Assembly: GCF_021223605.1 (NCBI RefSeq)
Contig: NZ_CP075175.1
Location: 3,365,501 to 3,429,500 of the forward strand
Origin: Paenibacillus sp. 481
GTDB taxonomy: Bacteria; Bacillota; Bacilli; Paenibacillales; Paenibacillaceae
Reading direction: 5' to 3'
DNA length: 64,000 nucleotides
A program made the translations under genes and the position numbers. Position 1 is the stretch's first letter. Every line of letters starts with the position of its first letter. Shown piece by piece: positions 36,826 through 45,354 of the stretch. Below the pieces are notes generated by a model. That model did not search any database. It was not told the DNA's origin and worked only from the letters and a program-made list of their open reading frames with translations.

Positions 36826-38040
36826 TTAATAGAACATTCCGGCAATGGATGCGCTTAGCAAATTGGCTATTGTTCCAGCTAACACAGAGCGAAAGCCTAG
36901 CTCCGTAATAATACTGCGCCGATTGGGAGCAATGGCCGAAATGCCGCTGATCTGCATCGCGATCGAGCTGAGGTTAGCGAACCCGCACAGTGCAAAAGCG
37001 GCAATCATAAAGGATCGATCGCTTAGCTGACTTTGGATTTTGACGAGTTCGGAGAACGCGACAAACTCATTGATAATTATTTTTTGTCCGATTAGGCTGC
37101 CTGCAAGTATCGTTTCAGACCAAGGAACGCCAATTAAAAAGGCAATCGGGGCAAATAAAAAGCCGAGAATGCCCTGTAAGGAAAGCGTCGGCATGCCGAA
37201 CCAGCTTCCCACACCGCCTAATAAGCCATTGACGAGCGCAATTAGCCCGATAAATGCGATCAAGGTGGCCGCGACTGCAATTGCAATTTGGACACCGTCA
37301 ACGGCACCTCGCGCCGCAGCGTCAATAACGTTGGCAGATGTATCATCTTGCTGAACCGTTACCTCTTTGCTCGTTTCCGATATTTCGGTCTCGGGAATAA
37401 GCAGCTTGGACACGAGCAGTCCCGCGGGGGCAGCCATAAAGCTGGCTGCAATTAAGTAATTAAGCGGTACGCCGATTAAGGCATAACCGGCCATTACGGA
37501 GCCGGACACCGAGGCCATGCCGCCAGCCATCACGGTAAACATTTCGGATCGAGTCATGCGGTCCAAGTATGGCTTGATGACAAGCGGGGCCTCAATTTGG
37601 CCGACAAAAATGTTCGCCGTCGCTGATAACGATTCGGCCTTGCTCGTGCCGAGTAATCTGCTTAAACCACCTCCGATTAAGCGAATGATCCATTGCATAA
37701 TGTGCAAGTGATACAAGACGGCAATTAATGCGGAGAAAAATACGATTACGCTTAGCACCTGAAAGGCAAATACGAAGCCTTGACCTGCGGCAGGGATTGC
37801 ACTGCCAAACACAAAAGCTACACCTTCGTTGGCATAGCTAATAATTGAAGACACGCCGCCAGAAATGGCGTTAAGTACTTCTCTTCCCGCTGTCCATTTC
37901 AGGACGATGAAGCCGAACAACAGTTGAATCGCCAATGCGCCTAATACGGTGCGCCAACGAATACGCCGTTTATTTTCCGATAATAAAAAAGCGATCGCCA
38001 AAAGGCCAACAACTCCAAGTAACCCCCATACGTACTGCAT
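36826..38040 (-). CDS. concentrative nucleoside transporter (NupC/CNT family)
   Basis: A 404-residue cation-coupled nucleoside importer. CNT signature segments are visible: FVGQIEAPLVIKPYL (about 150), the SVSGSVMAGYALIG region, and IINEFVAFSEL in the C-terminal half, which contribute nucleoside- and ion-binding residues in known structures. The start at 38040 is preferred since AAAGGAG is eight bases upstream. It is a single gene on the minus strand. Confidence 0.92.
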   Translation of the reverse strand: MQYVWGLLGVVGLLAIAFLLSENKRRIRWRTVLGALAIQLLFGFIVLKWTAGREVLNAISGGVSSIISYANEGVAFVFGSAIPAAGQGFVFAFQVLSVIVFFSALIAVLYHLHIMQWIIRLIGGGLSRLLGTSKAESLSATANIFVGQIEAPLVIKPYLDRMTRSEMFTVMAGGMASVSGSVMAGYALIGVPLNYLIAASFMAAPAGLLVSKLLIPETEISETSKEVTVQQDDTSANVIDAAARGAVDGVQIAIAVAATLIAFIGLIALVNGLLGGVGSWFGMPTLSLQGILGFLFAPIAFLIGVPWSETILAGSLIGQKIIINEFVAFSELVKIQSQLSDRSFMIAAFALCGFANLSSIAMQISGISAIAPNRRSIITELGFRSVLAGTIANLLSASIAGMFY

Positions 38041-38122
38041 CAGATTCACTCCTTTGCGTTAACGACAGGGGTAGTATTGGAGATTGTTGGCCTCCTTATG
38101 CATATATTCCAATTACAAAATA

Positions 38123-39037
38123 TTAAGACTTGGCTGCACGGAATCCAGCATCTTTTGCAGCCTGCTCTGTACAGAACATTTGCTCCGCCTTTGTCCGTTT
38201 ATATTGCGAACTATCTGTGGTGTGGTATATTTTTTCGCCATCACGATTAATGTTGCCTTTAATCTTCGGATCTTGGCATGTCTCAGCAGAATTGCTTGAA
38301 TTGTTCGAACTTTCTGAACTGTCAGAACTGCTCGAACTGTTGGCATCATTTTGGTCATTCGCTTGGCTTGATTCATTTTCTTCGCTTACAAGTGTTGATT
38401 TACTTGAACCCTTTGCTGTACTTGCATCGCGCTTGTCGCTCGCCTGTAGACTGTCATCGAAGCCCTTTTCCGTAGCATAATTCTCGATGCTCCAAATGCC
38501 GCGCTCTGCTTTACGCGCCTCAGTCTGCACCTCACGAAATTGGTCCACGTATTTTACGTTAGGCGGATAAACATAGGCTACACGAGCAAACCCTTCCCGC
38601 AGCAGCTCTTCGTTAAACATTTGGCCGTCAACCCAGATGTAGGCCAGCAATCGGCCGTACTTATCCCGCTCAGAAACGTCGAATTCGACCTCTACATCGC
38701 GATTTTGTAGCTTTTTCTTGGCAAAATCAGATGCTTCGCGTCCAAAAGGCTGAACCGGTTTTTTCGGATGTACCGATTCCGGTGTATCGACAAGCAGCAA
38801 TCTGATGCGCTCATTTGACTGCCCATTTTCGAGCTGAATGTCCAGCGTGTCGCCGTCTACGACTTTCACGACTTTTGCAGAAATACGACCAGCGGTGGTT
38901 TCCTTTTCTTCTGATGCGCCACACCCTCCAAGCAGCAACGAGAAGGCTAATAGCAATGTCGTTGACAAGTAGACAGTACGAACGAGGCGTGCCTCATTTT
39001 TAAAGCGGGATATGATGTTGTTAAGTATGTATTTCAT
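38123..39037 (-). CDS. thermonuclease (SNase-like) lipoprotein with C-terminal sunset-type domain
   Basis: A secreted, probably lipid-anchored nuclease of 304 residues. The signal peptide ends in the lipobox LLGGC. The staphylococcal-nuclease domain shows VVDGDTLDI, IRLLLVDTPES and YGRLLAYIW, containing the catalytic Arg, Asp and Glu region. A low-complexity Ser/Asn linker follows (about 222-245). The C-terminus (CQDPKIKGNIN, GEKIYH, then FCTEQAAKDAGFR) resembles a sunset domain. The ATG at 39037 with AGGGAGAG upstream is preferred over a longer open frame to 39184. It probably degrades extracellular DNA. Confidence 0.88.
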   Translation of the reverse strand: MKYILNNIISRFKNEARLVRTVYLSTTLLLAFSLLLGGCGASEEKETTAGRISAKVVKVVDGDTLDIQLENGQSNERIRLLLVDTPESVHPKKPVQPFGREASDFAKKKLQNRDVEVEFDVSERDKYGRLLAYIWVDGQMFNEELLREGFARVAYVYPPNVKYVDQFREVQTEARKAERGIWSIENYATEKGFDDSLQASDKRDASTAKGSSKSTLVSEENESSQANDQNDANSSSSSDSSESSNNSSNSAETCQDPKIKGNINRDGEKIYHTTDSSQYKRTKAEQMFCTEQAAKDAGFRAAKS

Positions 39038-39146
39038 GTTGTCTCTCCCTGAATATTTGGTATAGATCACAAAAAGTATTAATAAAGTATGGCTTTTTTT
39101 CTTGAAAGTGACAAGGGGATCTTGGATTATTTTATGCGAAAAAAGC

Positions 39147-39174
39147 AAAAACAGAGCTTGTGGCTCTGTTTTTG
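39147..39174. terminator. bidirectional-type hairpin
   Basis: AAAAACAGAGC pairs with GCTCTGTTTTT around TTGTG. It lies just after the end (minus strand) of the 39184-40284 gene. Confidence 0.8.
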
Positions 39175-39183
39175 ATAAAATCA

Positions 39184-40284
39184 TTAATTTTTATTTTCTT
39201 CGAAAATGACAAAATCTTGTTCCAGGAATCTCAAGTCATTTGGCTTAAACTCGTCGGGTATATTATAATTACCATGCTCGTCGGGTTCAATCTTATGAAC
39301 CTCTTTAGTATTCATTTGTCCAACCTTCAACGGAATTCTCGTTTTTTGGCCATTTTCATCGGTTCCAGTAACATTAATTACTTTAGTATTAGTCGATGTT
39401 TGAAAAATGGTCATAGGACCAGTCATTTTATTATGAAGTACATTTACTTTAATGTTGGGGTCGTTATCATTATTACGCGATAAATTATAAAATATATTAA
39501 ATTCTCCATTTTTTATTCCGTTTATAAAATATCCAGAAGCTAAATATTCTCCTTTTTGGTTTTTTATATCTAAGTATCCATGAGGTATTAAATATTTACC
39601 ATAAGATAAAAATTCACCAAACAACATAAAATCACCAACAATAATGTCGCTACGGTGAGTGGAGTATACTGTATCTGAATATCTAGCAGGTTTGTATGCA
39701 GCTTTTCTCGCGTTTTCATCGAGTATTACATTTTTCTCATTATGATCAATCAATACATCTTTTAGGGTCAAGTCTGATTTCTGTTGTTTTAATTCCACGT
39801 ACATAATCCCTTTTTGAACATCGTGCTTTACTTTACTATTCGTAGCTTTGATCATAACATTTAAAGGAATATAAGTTACCCCGTTTTTTGTAAATGGTCT
39901 TCCATTTTCAGCATAGTCAATCGATTCAGTTTCGTTAGCCTGACTTGCACGATACGGAGCCTTACTGCGATTTACGGAAGCAGAGCCTCTATCCATATAG
40001 ATATCGAGAACGAAATCGTACAGTTCGCCAACTTTTTTACCCTTAATAATCTTATTTTTGGAATCATAGCTCACACTAATATTCATTGCTTCAAAAATGG
40101 AATTATAAGGAATGAAAGTTGCACCTTTTATGACCAGTGCTTTTTCTTTTAATTGCCGGTTATCTACAAACACAACTATGCTATCTGGATTTTTGCTTGC
40201 TGCATTTGTAAAATGAGGGAAAACACAAACGGTGCAGAGCGTTAAAATAGTAACCAAACATAACAACTTGTTGACTATTCTCAT
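39184..40284 (-). CDS. secreted protein with copper-amine-oxidase-N-like stalk domain
   Basis: A 366-residue exported protein. The signal peptide covers about residues 1-28 (cleavage near NAA-S). The next part (VVFVDNRQLKEKALVIKGAT, FIPYNSIFEAMNISVSYD, then NGVTYIPLNVMI) has the pattern of the copper amine oxidase N-terminal or stalk domains abundant in Paenibacillus. The C-terminal half has repeated short beta units (GYLDIKNQKGEYLASGYFI, IKNGEFNIFYN, KMTGPMTIF) reminiscent of MORN/antitoxin-like repeats. No catalytic motif was seen. The ATG at 40284 is preferred, with AAAGGG upstream; a GTG at 40293 is an alternative. Confidence 0.7.
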   Translation of the reverse strand: MRIVNKLLCLVTILTLCTVCVFPHFTNAASKNPDSIVVFVDNRQLKEKALVIKGATFIPYNSIFEAMNISVSYDSKNKIIKGKKVGELYDFVLDIYMDRGSASVNRSKAPYRASQANETESIDYAENGRPFTKNGVTYIPLNVMIKATNSKVKHDVQKGIMYVELKQQKSDLTLKDVLIDHNEKNVILDENARKAAYKPARYSDTVYSTHRSDIIVGDFMLFGEFLSYGKYLIPHGYLDIKNQKGEYLASGYFINGIKNGEFNIFYNLSRNNDNDPNIKVNVLHNKMTGPMTIFQTSTNTKVINVTGTDENGQKTRIPLKVGQMNTKEVHKIEPDEHGNYNIPDEFKPNDLRFLEQDFVIFEENKN

Positions 40285-40391
40285 GATTGACACACCCTTT
40301 ATTTTTTTGTAACTTTGTTATTTTAGTAAATAGTGGGGTGATTGTACATGAAAATATTGGGTTTTATCGTGGGTTGATAATATGTTGAGTC

Positions 40392-40420
40392 TTGCACCAA
40401 TAAGAAAATTATGGTACATT
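40392..40420 (+). promoter_or_regulatory. sigma-A-type promoter of the tad operon
   Basis: TTGCAC at 40392-40397, a 17-base spacer and TACATT at 40415-40420. It is followed by a strong hairpin before the first gene. Confidence 0.5.
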
Positions 40421-40449
40421 AACTTCAACTTCAAACAAACATCGGACGG

Positions 40450-40510
40450 AAGCACCGTCATCAATTGTTTATATCTATTTTAGATATGGACTTGATGGCG
40501 GTGCTTTTTT
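40450..40510 (+). terminator. leader terminator upstream of the tad operon
   Basis: A 15-bp stem (AAGCACCGTCATCAA with TTGATGGCGGTGCTT) with a loop of about 27 bases, then six T. It ends about 35 bases before the cpaE-like start and lies after the promoter, so it may act as an attenuator. Confidence 0.7.
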
Positions 40511-40544
40511 GCGTATTTTTGGCGTGCTAAGGAGGCATATCGAG

Positions 40545-41807
40545 ATGAATAAGCGGGACGTTGTACTCGCACTGCATGATAAACGGATGCTGGATAGCAT
40601 GACTGCTTACTGGAAGCAGTCTAAGTATGTCGATCAGTTGCAGTTGCGCGTGTTCTCGCAAGTAGACACGTTGCAGCATTATTTACGATTACAGCCAGGC
40701 ATCGCTTTGCTTGTCACTCAGGGGGATGTGCTAGATGCGCTTGAAGAGGAAGATGTCCAAGATTTAAGCATTATGTTGCTAGGTGAGCGTACAGATATCG
40801 TGTCAATGAAGCATAGAAATCATCCTCAGTGTAGTACGGAGCTGCTGTATCAACCACTGCCTCATTTATTGCAAAAGATGTTAGAGCGCGTCGGTGCGCC
40901 GTCGGAAGCAGAGAGAGCAGGTGACGGGGCGGGAGGGGCTAGCGAATCAGCAGCCCGTACTGGTTGCTCTATCATTGCAGTAGCTTCCGCGTGCGGCGGC
41001 AGCGGAAAAACGACGGCAGCATGCCAGCTTGCACGTTATGCGGCAGAGAAAGGGCTGCGCACTTTTTTATTAAGTGTGGAGGAGCATGCGGGATTTCATG
41101 TCTTATTGCCGCAGATGGGTCGTGCTAATGACCATGCTCCGAATCATTTTTCGCAGCTGCTCTACTATTTGAAGCGAGATTTGAAGACGTCTGCGAAGCA
41201 GGGTGAAGGGTATAAAATAAAGTTCGATTTGCAGGCGGAGGGAGATAAGCAGCAGGCGCTTGCTCCGGAATCGTTTGTCGTGTCGCTGCCGCTGCTGCGA
41301 GCAGATACGTTTGTGTCTCCTGCGAGTAGAGCAGAGTGGAACATGGTAGACGCAGACTTAACGCGTGGGCTTATTCGCTGGCTTGCGGAAAGCAATCGTT
41401 ATGACGTGATTATTATCGATTCAGGGGCGGGGCATGTGCGTGCGGAAGCCGCTTGGGAGATGGCACACCACATTGTGTGGCTGCTAAATGATGATTTAGC
41501 TCATCTCCATAATACGCTGCAACTTTTCAACCATTGGGAGCAAGAACACAGCGATCATTACCGGCAGCGGATGACTCGATTAAAGCTCATTGTTAATCGG
41601 TATATGGGGACGATGATGAATCGGTGGCAGCATGGTGATGCAGCAATTTGCGGCTTTTTACCGTATATTCCGCATTGGAAACAGGTGCATCGTCCAGAGC
41701 AATGGTTCAGCTCAGCAGTGTATCAGACTGCGCTGGCAGATTGGGCCGATACACAGCTTATGCTTGGTGGTATGCGCGCTGGCGAAGGTAGGTCGACGGC
41801 AACATGA
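40545..41807 (+). CDS. CpaE-like pilus assembly ATPase (TadZ/MinD family)
   Basis: A 420-residue protein with a degenerate receiver-like N-terminal region (about 1-125) and a MinD/ParA-type ATPase domain. The deviant Walker A is ASACGGSGKTTAACQLA (about 147-163), and YDVIIIDSGAG (about 285) fits the Walker B position. In tad systems CpaE/TadZ localises the pilus machinery. The ATG at 40545 has AAGGAGG nine bases upstream. It is the first gene of the tad operon and is followed by cpaF. Confidence 0.83.
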   Translation: MNKRDVVLALHDKRMLDSMTAYWKQSKYVDQLQLRVFSQVDTLQHYLRLQPGIALLVTQGDVLDALEEEDVQDLSIMLLGERTDIVSMKHRNHPQCSTELLYQPLPHLLQKMLERVGAPSEAERAGDGAGGASESAARTGCSIIAVASACGGSGKTTAACQLARYAAEKGLRTFLLSVEEHAGFHVLLPQMGRANDHAPNHFSQLLYYLKRDLKTSAKQGEGYKIKFDLQAEGDKQQALAPESFVVSLPLLRADTFVSPASRAEWNMVDADLTRGLIRWLAESNRYDVIIIDSGAGHVRAEAAWEMAHHIVWLLNDDLAHLHNTLQLFNHWEQEHSDHYRQRMTRLKLIVNRYMGTMMNRWQHGDAAICGFLPYIPHWKQVHRPEQWFSSAVYQTALADWADTQLMLGGMRAGEGRSTAT

Positions 41808-41841
41808 ATTCATCATGGTATGGCCTAGGGGGAATGTGGGT

Positions 41842-42669
41842 GTGGCTATGACATCGCTTGAGCAACTCAGTTTAGTTGTGCGGCAAAAAGTTCGCGACAG
41901 CATGGAGTGGGGCGATCCTTTGCACGATGACGAGTTGCTGCGGCGCATCGAGACTACGTTATTTGCGGAGTCAGGAATGAATTATTTAACGGCTAGCGAA
42001 ATCGAGCACATTGTACAGCGAATCTTTTATGCTTTTCGCGGCTTGGACGTGTTGCAGCCACTCGTCGATGACCCGAGCATTACGGAAATTATGATCAACA
42101 GCCATGAAGAGTTATTTATCGAGCGGAAAGGGAAAATGGAACTGCTTCCTATGTCGTTTGAAAACAAAGAAAAACTTGAAGATATTATTCAATCCATAGT
42201 GTCACAAATGAACCGTGTCGTTAATGAGTCATCTCCGATCGCGTTAAAAGGTCCTACGGTTACGATTCGGAAATTTCCGGACAAGCCGCTTACGATGAGT
42301 GATCGTGTCCGCATAGGAGCGCTGACCGATGAGGCGGCGGCGTTGCTGCAAATGCTTGTTAAAGCGAAGTATAACTTGTTCATTAGCGGTGGAACTGGTT
42401 CGGGGAAGACGACGTTTTTAAATGCGCTATCGCAATACATTCCGGCAGACGAAAGGGTCATTACGATTGAGGATGCGGCGGAACTGCAAATTCGGACGGT
42501 TCCGAATTTAGTCTCTTTAGAAACGCGCAACGCCAATACGGAGGGAAAGGGAGAAGTTGCGATTCGCGATTTGATTCGAGCATCATTGCGGATGCGGCCG
42601 AACCGGATCGTGGTCGGGGAGGTACGTGGACCGGAGGCTTTAGATATGCTGCAAGCGATATTTATATAA
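41842..42669 (+). pseudogene. cpaF: cpaF (TadA) secretion ATPase, 5' part, interrupted by island
   Basis: The N-terminal two thirds of the type II/IV secretion ATPase that powers tad pilus assembly. Seen are the VDDPSITEIMINS segment (N-terminal domain), Walker A SGGTGSGKTTFLNAL, the Asp box VITIEDAAELQI and RMRPNRIVVGEVRGPEALDM (Walker B region). The frame then enters foreign DNA after LQA and stops at codon IFI. The GTG at 41842 is preferred, with AGGGGG nine bases upstream; ATG 41848 is an alternative. The remaining 3' part is at 58040-58438. Joined exactly, the two give about 400 codons, the normal length. Confidence 0.92.
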
Positions 42670-42675
42670 TAGGAC
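42641..42675. repeat. left junction of the island (attL-like)
   Basis: Direct-repeat copy TAGATATGCTGCAAGCGAT (42641-42659), the end of the intact cpaF coding sequence. Three bases further lies TATATAATAGGAC (42663-42675), the left copy of a perfect 13-bp inverted repeat whose partner is at 58024-58036. Confidence 0.8.
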
Positions 42676-42855
42676 TTAAATAAGGTGGTGAAAAATACGG
42701 AACATTTGTATTTAAGTAAGAGCAAATCTTATCTATATTCTTTATTTTGTGAGCTTGCGTATTGAATTGAGAAATACAGTTTTTTCTGAGGTAGACCGAA
42801 AAGAGTTACCATTCTTGCTAGTAAACTTTTCTAAGCAGTTAGAGTTATAAAAGAT
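42676..42855 (+). other. short degraded-looking stretch at the island's left end
   Basis: A GTG preceded by AATAAGG could start a 26-codon frame (from about 42688) that stops quickly. A second frame gives VDRKELPFLLVNFSKQLEL before a stop. These may be remnants of one broken gene, but they are too short to name. Confidence 0.25.
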
Positions 42856-43419
42856 TCATCGATATATAACCTCGAAGTTTTTTCCACATGTCATAATGTG
42901 ATCGTCAAACTCGACTACAAACTCTGATAAGTCACCAACAACTCTTTTTATCTTTGTTGAATCAATGATTGTTCTGATTGTAATTCCTTTTTTCTTTTTA
43001 CCGTACTTCCACCATCTTAAAGGTCTAACATTGTGATTTAGTCCAAACTTTTTTCCTTGTGGAAATAGAAAATTTACACCTTGAAAATCATCCTGAAGAT
43101 ATTCAACTTCATCTCTCAAATCTGAGGGATATCCACAATCATAATAAGCACAATAATCATATATTAAGTCCCAGATGTTCTGTTGTGCATCCTCATTTTG
43201 TAAATCGAATTTTGACCATTCATTTATAAATGTTAATGGATTTAGATTGTATTTGTTTGTGAGTGCTGTTCTAAATAATTTATATTCATTATCTTTTTTT
43301 CCAGAAATCTTTATATAGCTGCTGAAAACATTATCTAATCCATATATTTCTTCACGTAGTTTTTTGTCTTTTTCCCAAGTTAAAAATACAGGTGTTTTTG
43401 CAATAATGAAAAATGGCAT
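42856..43419 (-). CDS. unknown protein, last gene of the nuclease-protease operon
   Basis: A 187-residue soluble protein that I do not recognise. It begins MPFFIIAKTPVFLTWEKD and has many Tyr, Trp and charged residues, and a basic KYGKKKKG segment near 143-150. No catalytic motif is obvious. The ATG at 43419 is preferred over a GTG nine bases upstream because AGGTG then lies six bases from the start. It is the last of four minus-strand genes that begin with a UBL-nuclease, a protease and a membrane protein. About 85 bases separate it from the membrane protein gene. Confidence 0.65.
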   Translation of the reverse strand: MPFFIIAKTPVFLTWEKDKKLREEIYGLDNVFSSYIKISGKKDNEYKLFRTALTNKYNLNPLTFINEWSKFDLQNEDAQQNIWDLIYDYCAYYDCGYPSDLRDEVEYLQDDFQGVNFLFPQGKKFGLNHNVRPLRWWKYGKKKKGITIRTIIDSTKIKRVVGDLSEFVVEFDDHIMTCGKNFEVIYR

Positions 43420-43504
43420 TTTAAGCACCTCATTAAATTATTATTATCTCTATCTTATTGTCAGAACTTGAAGTATACCAGTTTATGGTAAAAACCACCT
43501 AAAT

Positions 43505-44215
43505 TTATTTGTCACGTTCTTTGTTTATTACTTGAACTAGATTGTTCAGGTGTCGTTCAATTTTTTCTACTACTTTAGTCAAATGATGAGTAGTTTTAAT
43601 TGTGATTTGATAACTGCCCTGATACATATTTGCATCTATTAGATATTCACGTTTATATTGATTATCTTCTAAGTCTGAAAAATCAATGGATACATTATAT
43701 GTAGGGTATTCATTGTTTGAATTTGTTAAAGCGAATAGCGATTCTACACTGCATTTTATTATTTGCTTTGGTGCTAAAAAAGCTATTGGATGCCTGAATA
43801 CATAAAGCTTTTCAAAATGTTCTGTATTCACAACTTCGTTAATTGGAATTAAAGTAATTTTAATGTTTTTAGCAGCAATTGCGCCTATGTTTTCGACTTT
43901 AAAATCCAAATTATTCATGAGTTCCATATCAAAGTACACTATGACATTTGGAGTATTATTTTCTTTTCTGATCTCACTATTTAGCTTAACAGAATCTGAA
44001 CTGTATTTTTGTGATTTCATTGCAAAATAAACGTTCAGGCCTGTTAAAAAAAGAGTAAGCAAAAAGCTGATGAAGCCGATGAGTGATGCATTTTCACTTA
44101 ACCAGTCATTCACAATATCACTTTTTTCAAATTTTGCAGAGTCTTCAAGTGCAAAAAGCCTAACAATTGTCGCTAAAACAGAATCAGTTTGTTGAACCAA
44201 GAAGTCTTCTGGCAT
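43505..44215 (-). CDS. single-pass membrane-anchored protein of unknown function
   Basis: A 236-residue protein with one or two hydrophobic stretches near residues 38-60 (NASLIGFISFLLTLFLTGLN) followed by a coiled, then beta-rich cytoplasmic or external part. I do not recognise the domain. The start ATG at 44215 is supported by TAGGAGG seven bases upstream. Its location between the protease and another unknown protein suggests it is part of the same system, perhaps the membrane component. Confidence 0.7.
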   Translation of the reverse strand: MPEDFLVQQTDSVLATIVRLFALEDSAKFEKSDIVNDWLSENASLIGFISFLLTLFLTGLNVYFAMKSQKYSSDSVKLNSEIRKENNTPNVIVYFDMELMNNLDFKVENIGAIAAKNIKITLIPINEVVNTEHFEKLYVFRHPIAFLAPKQIIKCSVESLFALTNSNNEYPTYNVSIDFSDLEDNQYKREYLIDANMYQGSYQITIKTTHHLTKVVEKIERHLNNLVQVINKERDK

Positions 44216-44325
44216 ATTATAACCTCCTAGACTTTTCAGGTGCTTTGACATAATTTTTTTGGTATCAATTAACTTTATGTTTAATATTTGAAGTACTAAT
44301 AAAGTTGATGTCCCAGTAGAGTGGT

Positions 44326-45342
44326 TTAGTCAGCTAGCTTTACAAATGCGAAAGGATATAGTTTAATCTTTAATTTCTTCCAATTTAATTGGATGTCATC
44401 CGTGTAGCCCAGATTAAAGTCATTTAAGGAGTCTATATCTACCTTTCCATAAAAAGCGGAATAATATTTAATTGCATCTATATAAGTTGACTCAATAATT
44501 TGGATTAGCTCTTCTCTACTAATTAAATCAGGTGCTTTCCTTTCTATATTGACCATTGCACTGTCCAAATTAAAAACATTCCTTATTAATGCTGGTAAAT
44601 ACGTGGATTCAGAAGATCTCTCGGTGTTAAGTATAATAAATAAGACATGCATGGATAGAAAAAATATTCTGTAAAAATTCGAAGTTGACTGTACGCAATC
44701 ATATATGATTGGATCATTATGTATCTTGAAAATAGTTATATCTATTAATTGTGATATTGCGAAAGCATCTGCATCCATCTCTAAGGTATGGAAATCTATT
44801 TCTTGTAGTTCTTCGATACCTGAATTTATCAAACCCACATGCCCATTAAGGAGATGCCCAAGTTCGTGTAGAATTACAAATTTAATTCCAAACATAGCCA
44901 TGTATTCTGCTAAAATTTTTCTTTTTTTGTCTATTGGTAAGTGAAAGTTATGTACGAACGGTATTAAATCATCCACATAATTAATATTATTCCTTATGCC
45001 TAAACTGGTTTCAGGTGTGTTTTTAATGGGATCAATGATTGGAAAATGAGATAAAATATTATAAAATACTTCGTAAAGTCTGTATATAACTCCTTCGTTT
45101 ATTAGTATTTCAATTTTATTATTTTTTAAATTAACTGCACCATTAACTTTAAATTGCTCTACGTAGATAAGTTCTAGCGGCTTCGGATGCATATTTAAAA
45201 AAATAGATTTCCATAAGTTTTCTATAAAGTTTTTATAGAAATCAAAACCTGATATCTCAGGTTCAGGATTAAATCTAATTAATGAATATTCTGTTACCCC
45301 ACCCAAAAAACTATAATCAGCGAATGTTTTATTAGAATTCAT
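44326..45342 (-). CDS. zinc metallopeptidase-like protein (HExxH, gluzincin type)
   Basis: A 338-residue protein with HELGH at 159-163 and a downstream Glu188 in LEMDADAFA, the pattern of ImmA/IrrE-like and related gluzincin peptidases (HExxH plus a third Glu ligand in an E-x-x-A-D motif). It is larger than ImmA, with a helical C-terminal part. There is no signal peptide, so it should be cytoplasmic. Its ribosome binding site AGGAG overlaps the stop codon of the upstream UBL-nuclease gene, so the two are translated as a pair. A natural guess is that it cleaves that protein or a repressor. Nothing in the sequence proves the substrate. Confidence 0.75.
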   Translation of the reverse strand: MNSNKTFADYSFLGGVTEYSLIRFNPEPEISGFDFYKNFIENLWKSIFLNMHPKPLELIYVEQFKVNGAVNLKNNKIEILINEGVIYRLYEVFYNILSHFPIIDPIKNTPETSLGIRNNINYVDDLIPFVHNFHLPIDKKRKILAEYMAMFGIKFVILHELGHLLNGHVGLINSGIEELQEIDFHTLEMDADAFAISQLIDITIFKIHNDPIIYDCVQSTSNFYRIFFLSMHVLFIILNTERSSESTYLPALIRNVFNLDSAMVNIERKAPDLISREELIQIIESTYIDAIKYYSAFYGKVDIDSLNDFNLGYTDDIQLNWKKLKIKLYPFAFVKLAD

Positions 45343-45354
45343 AGCTTTTTTCTC

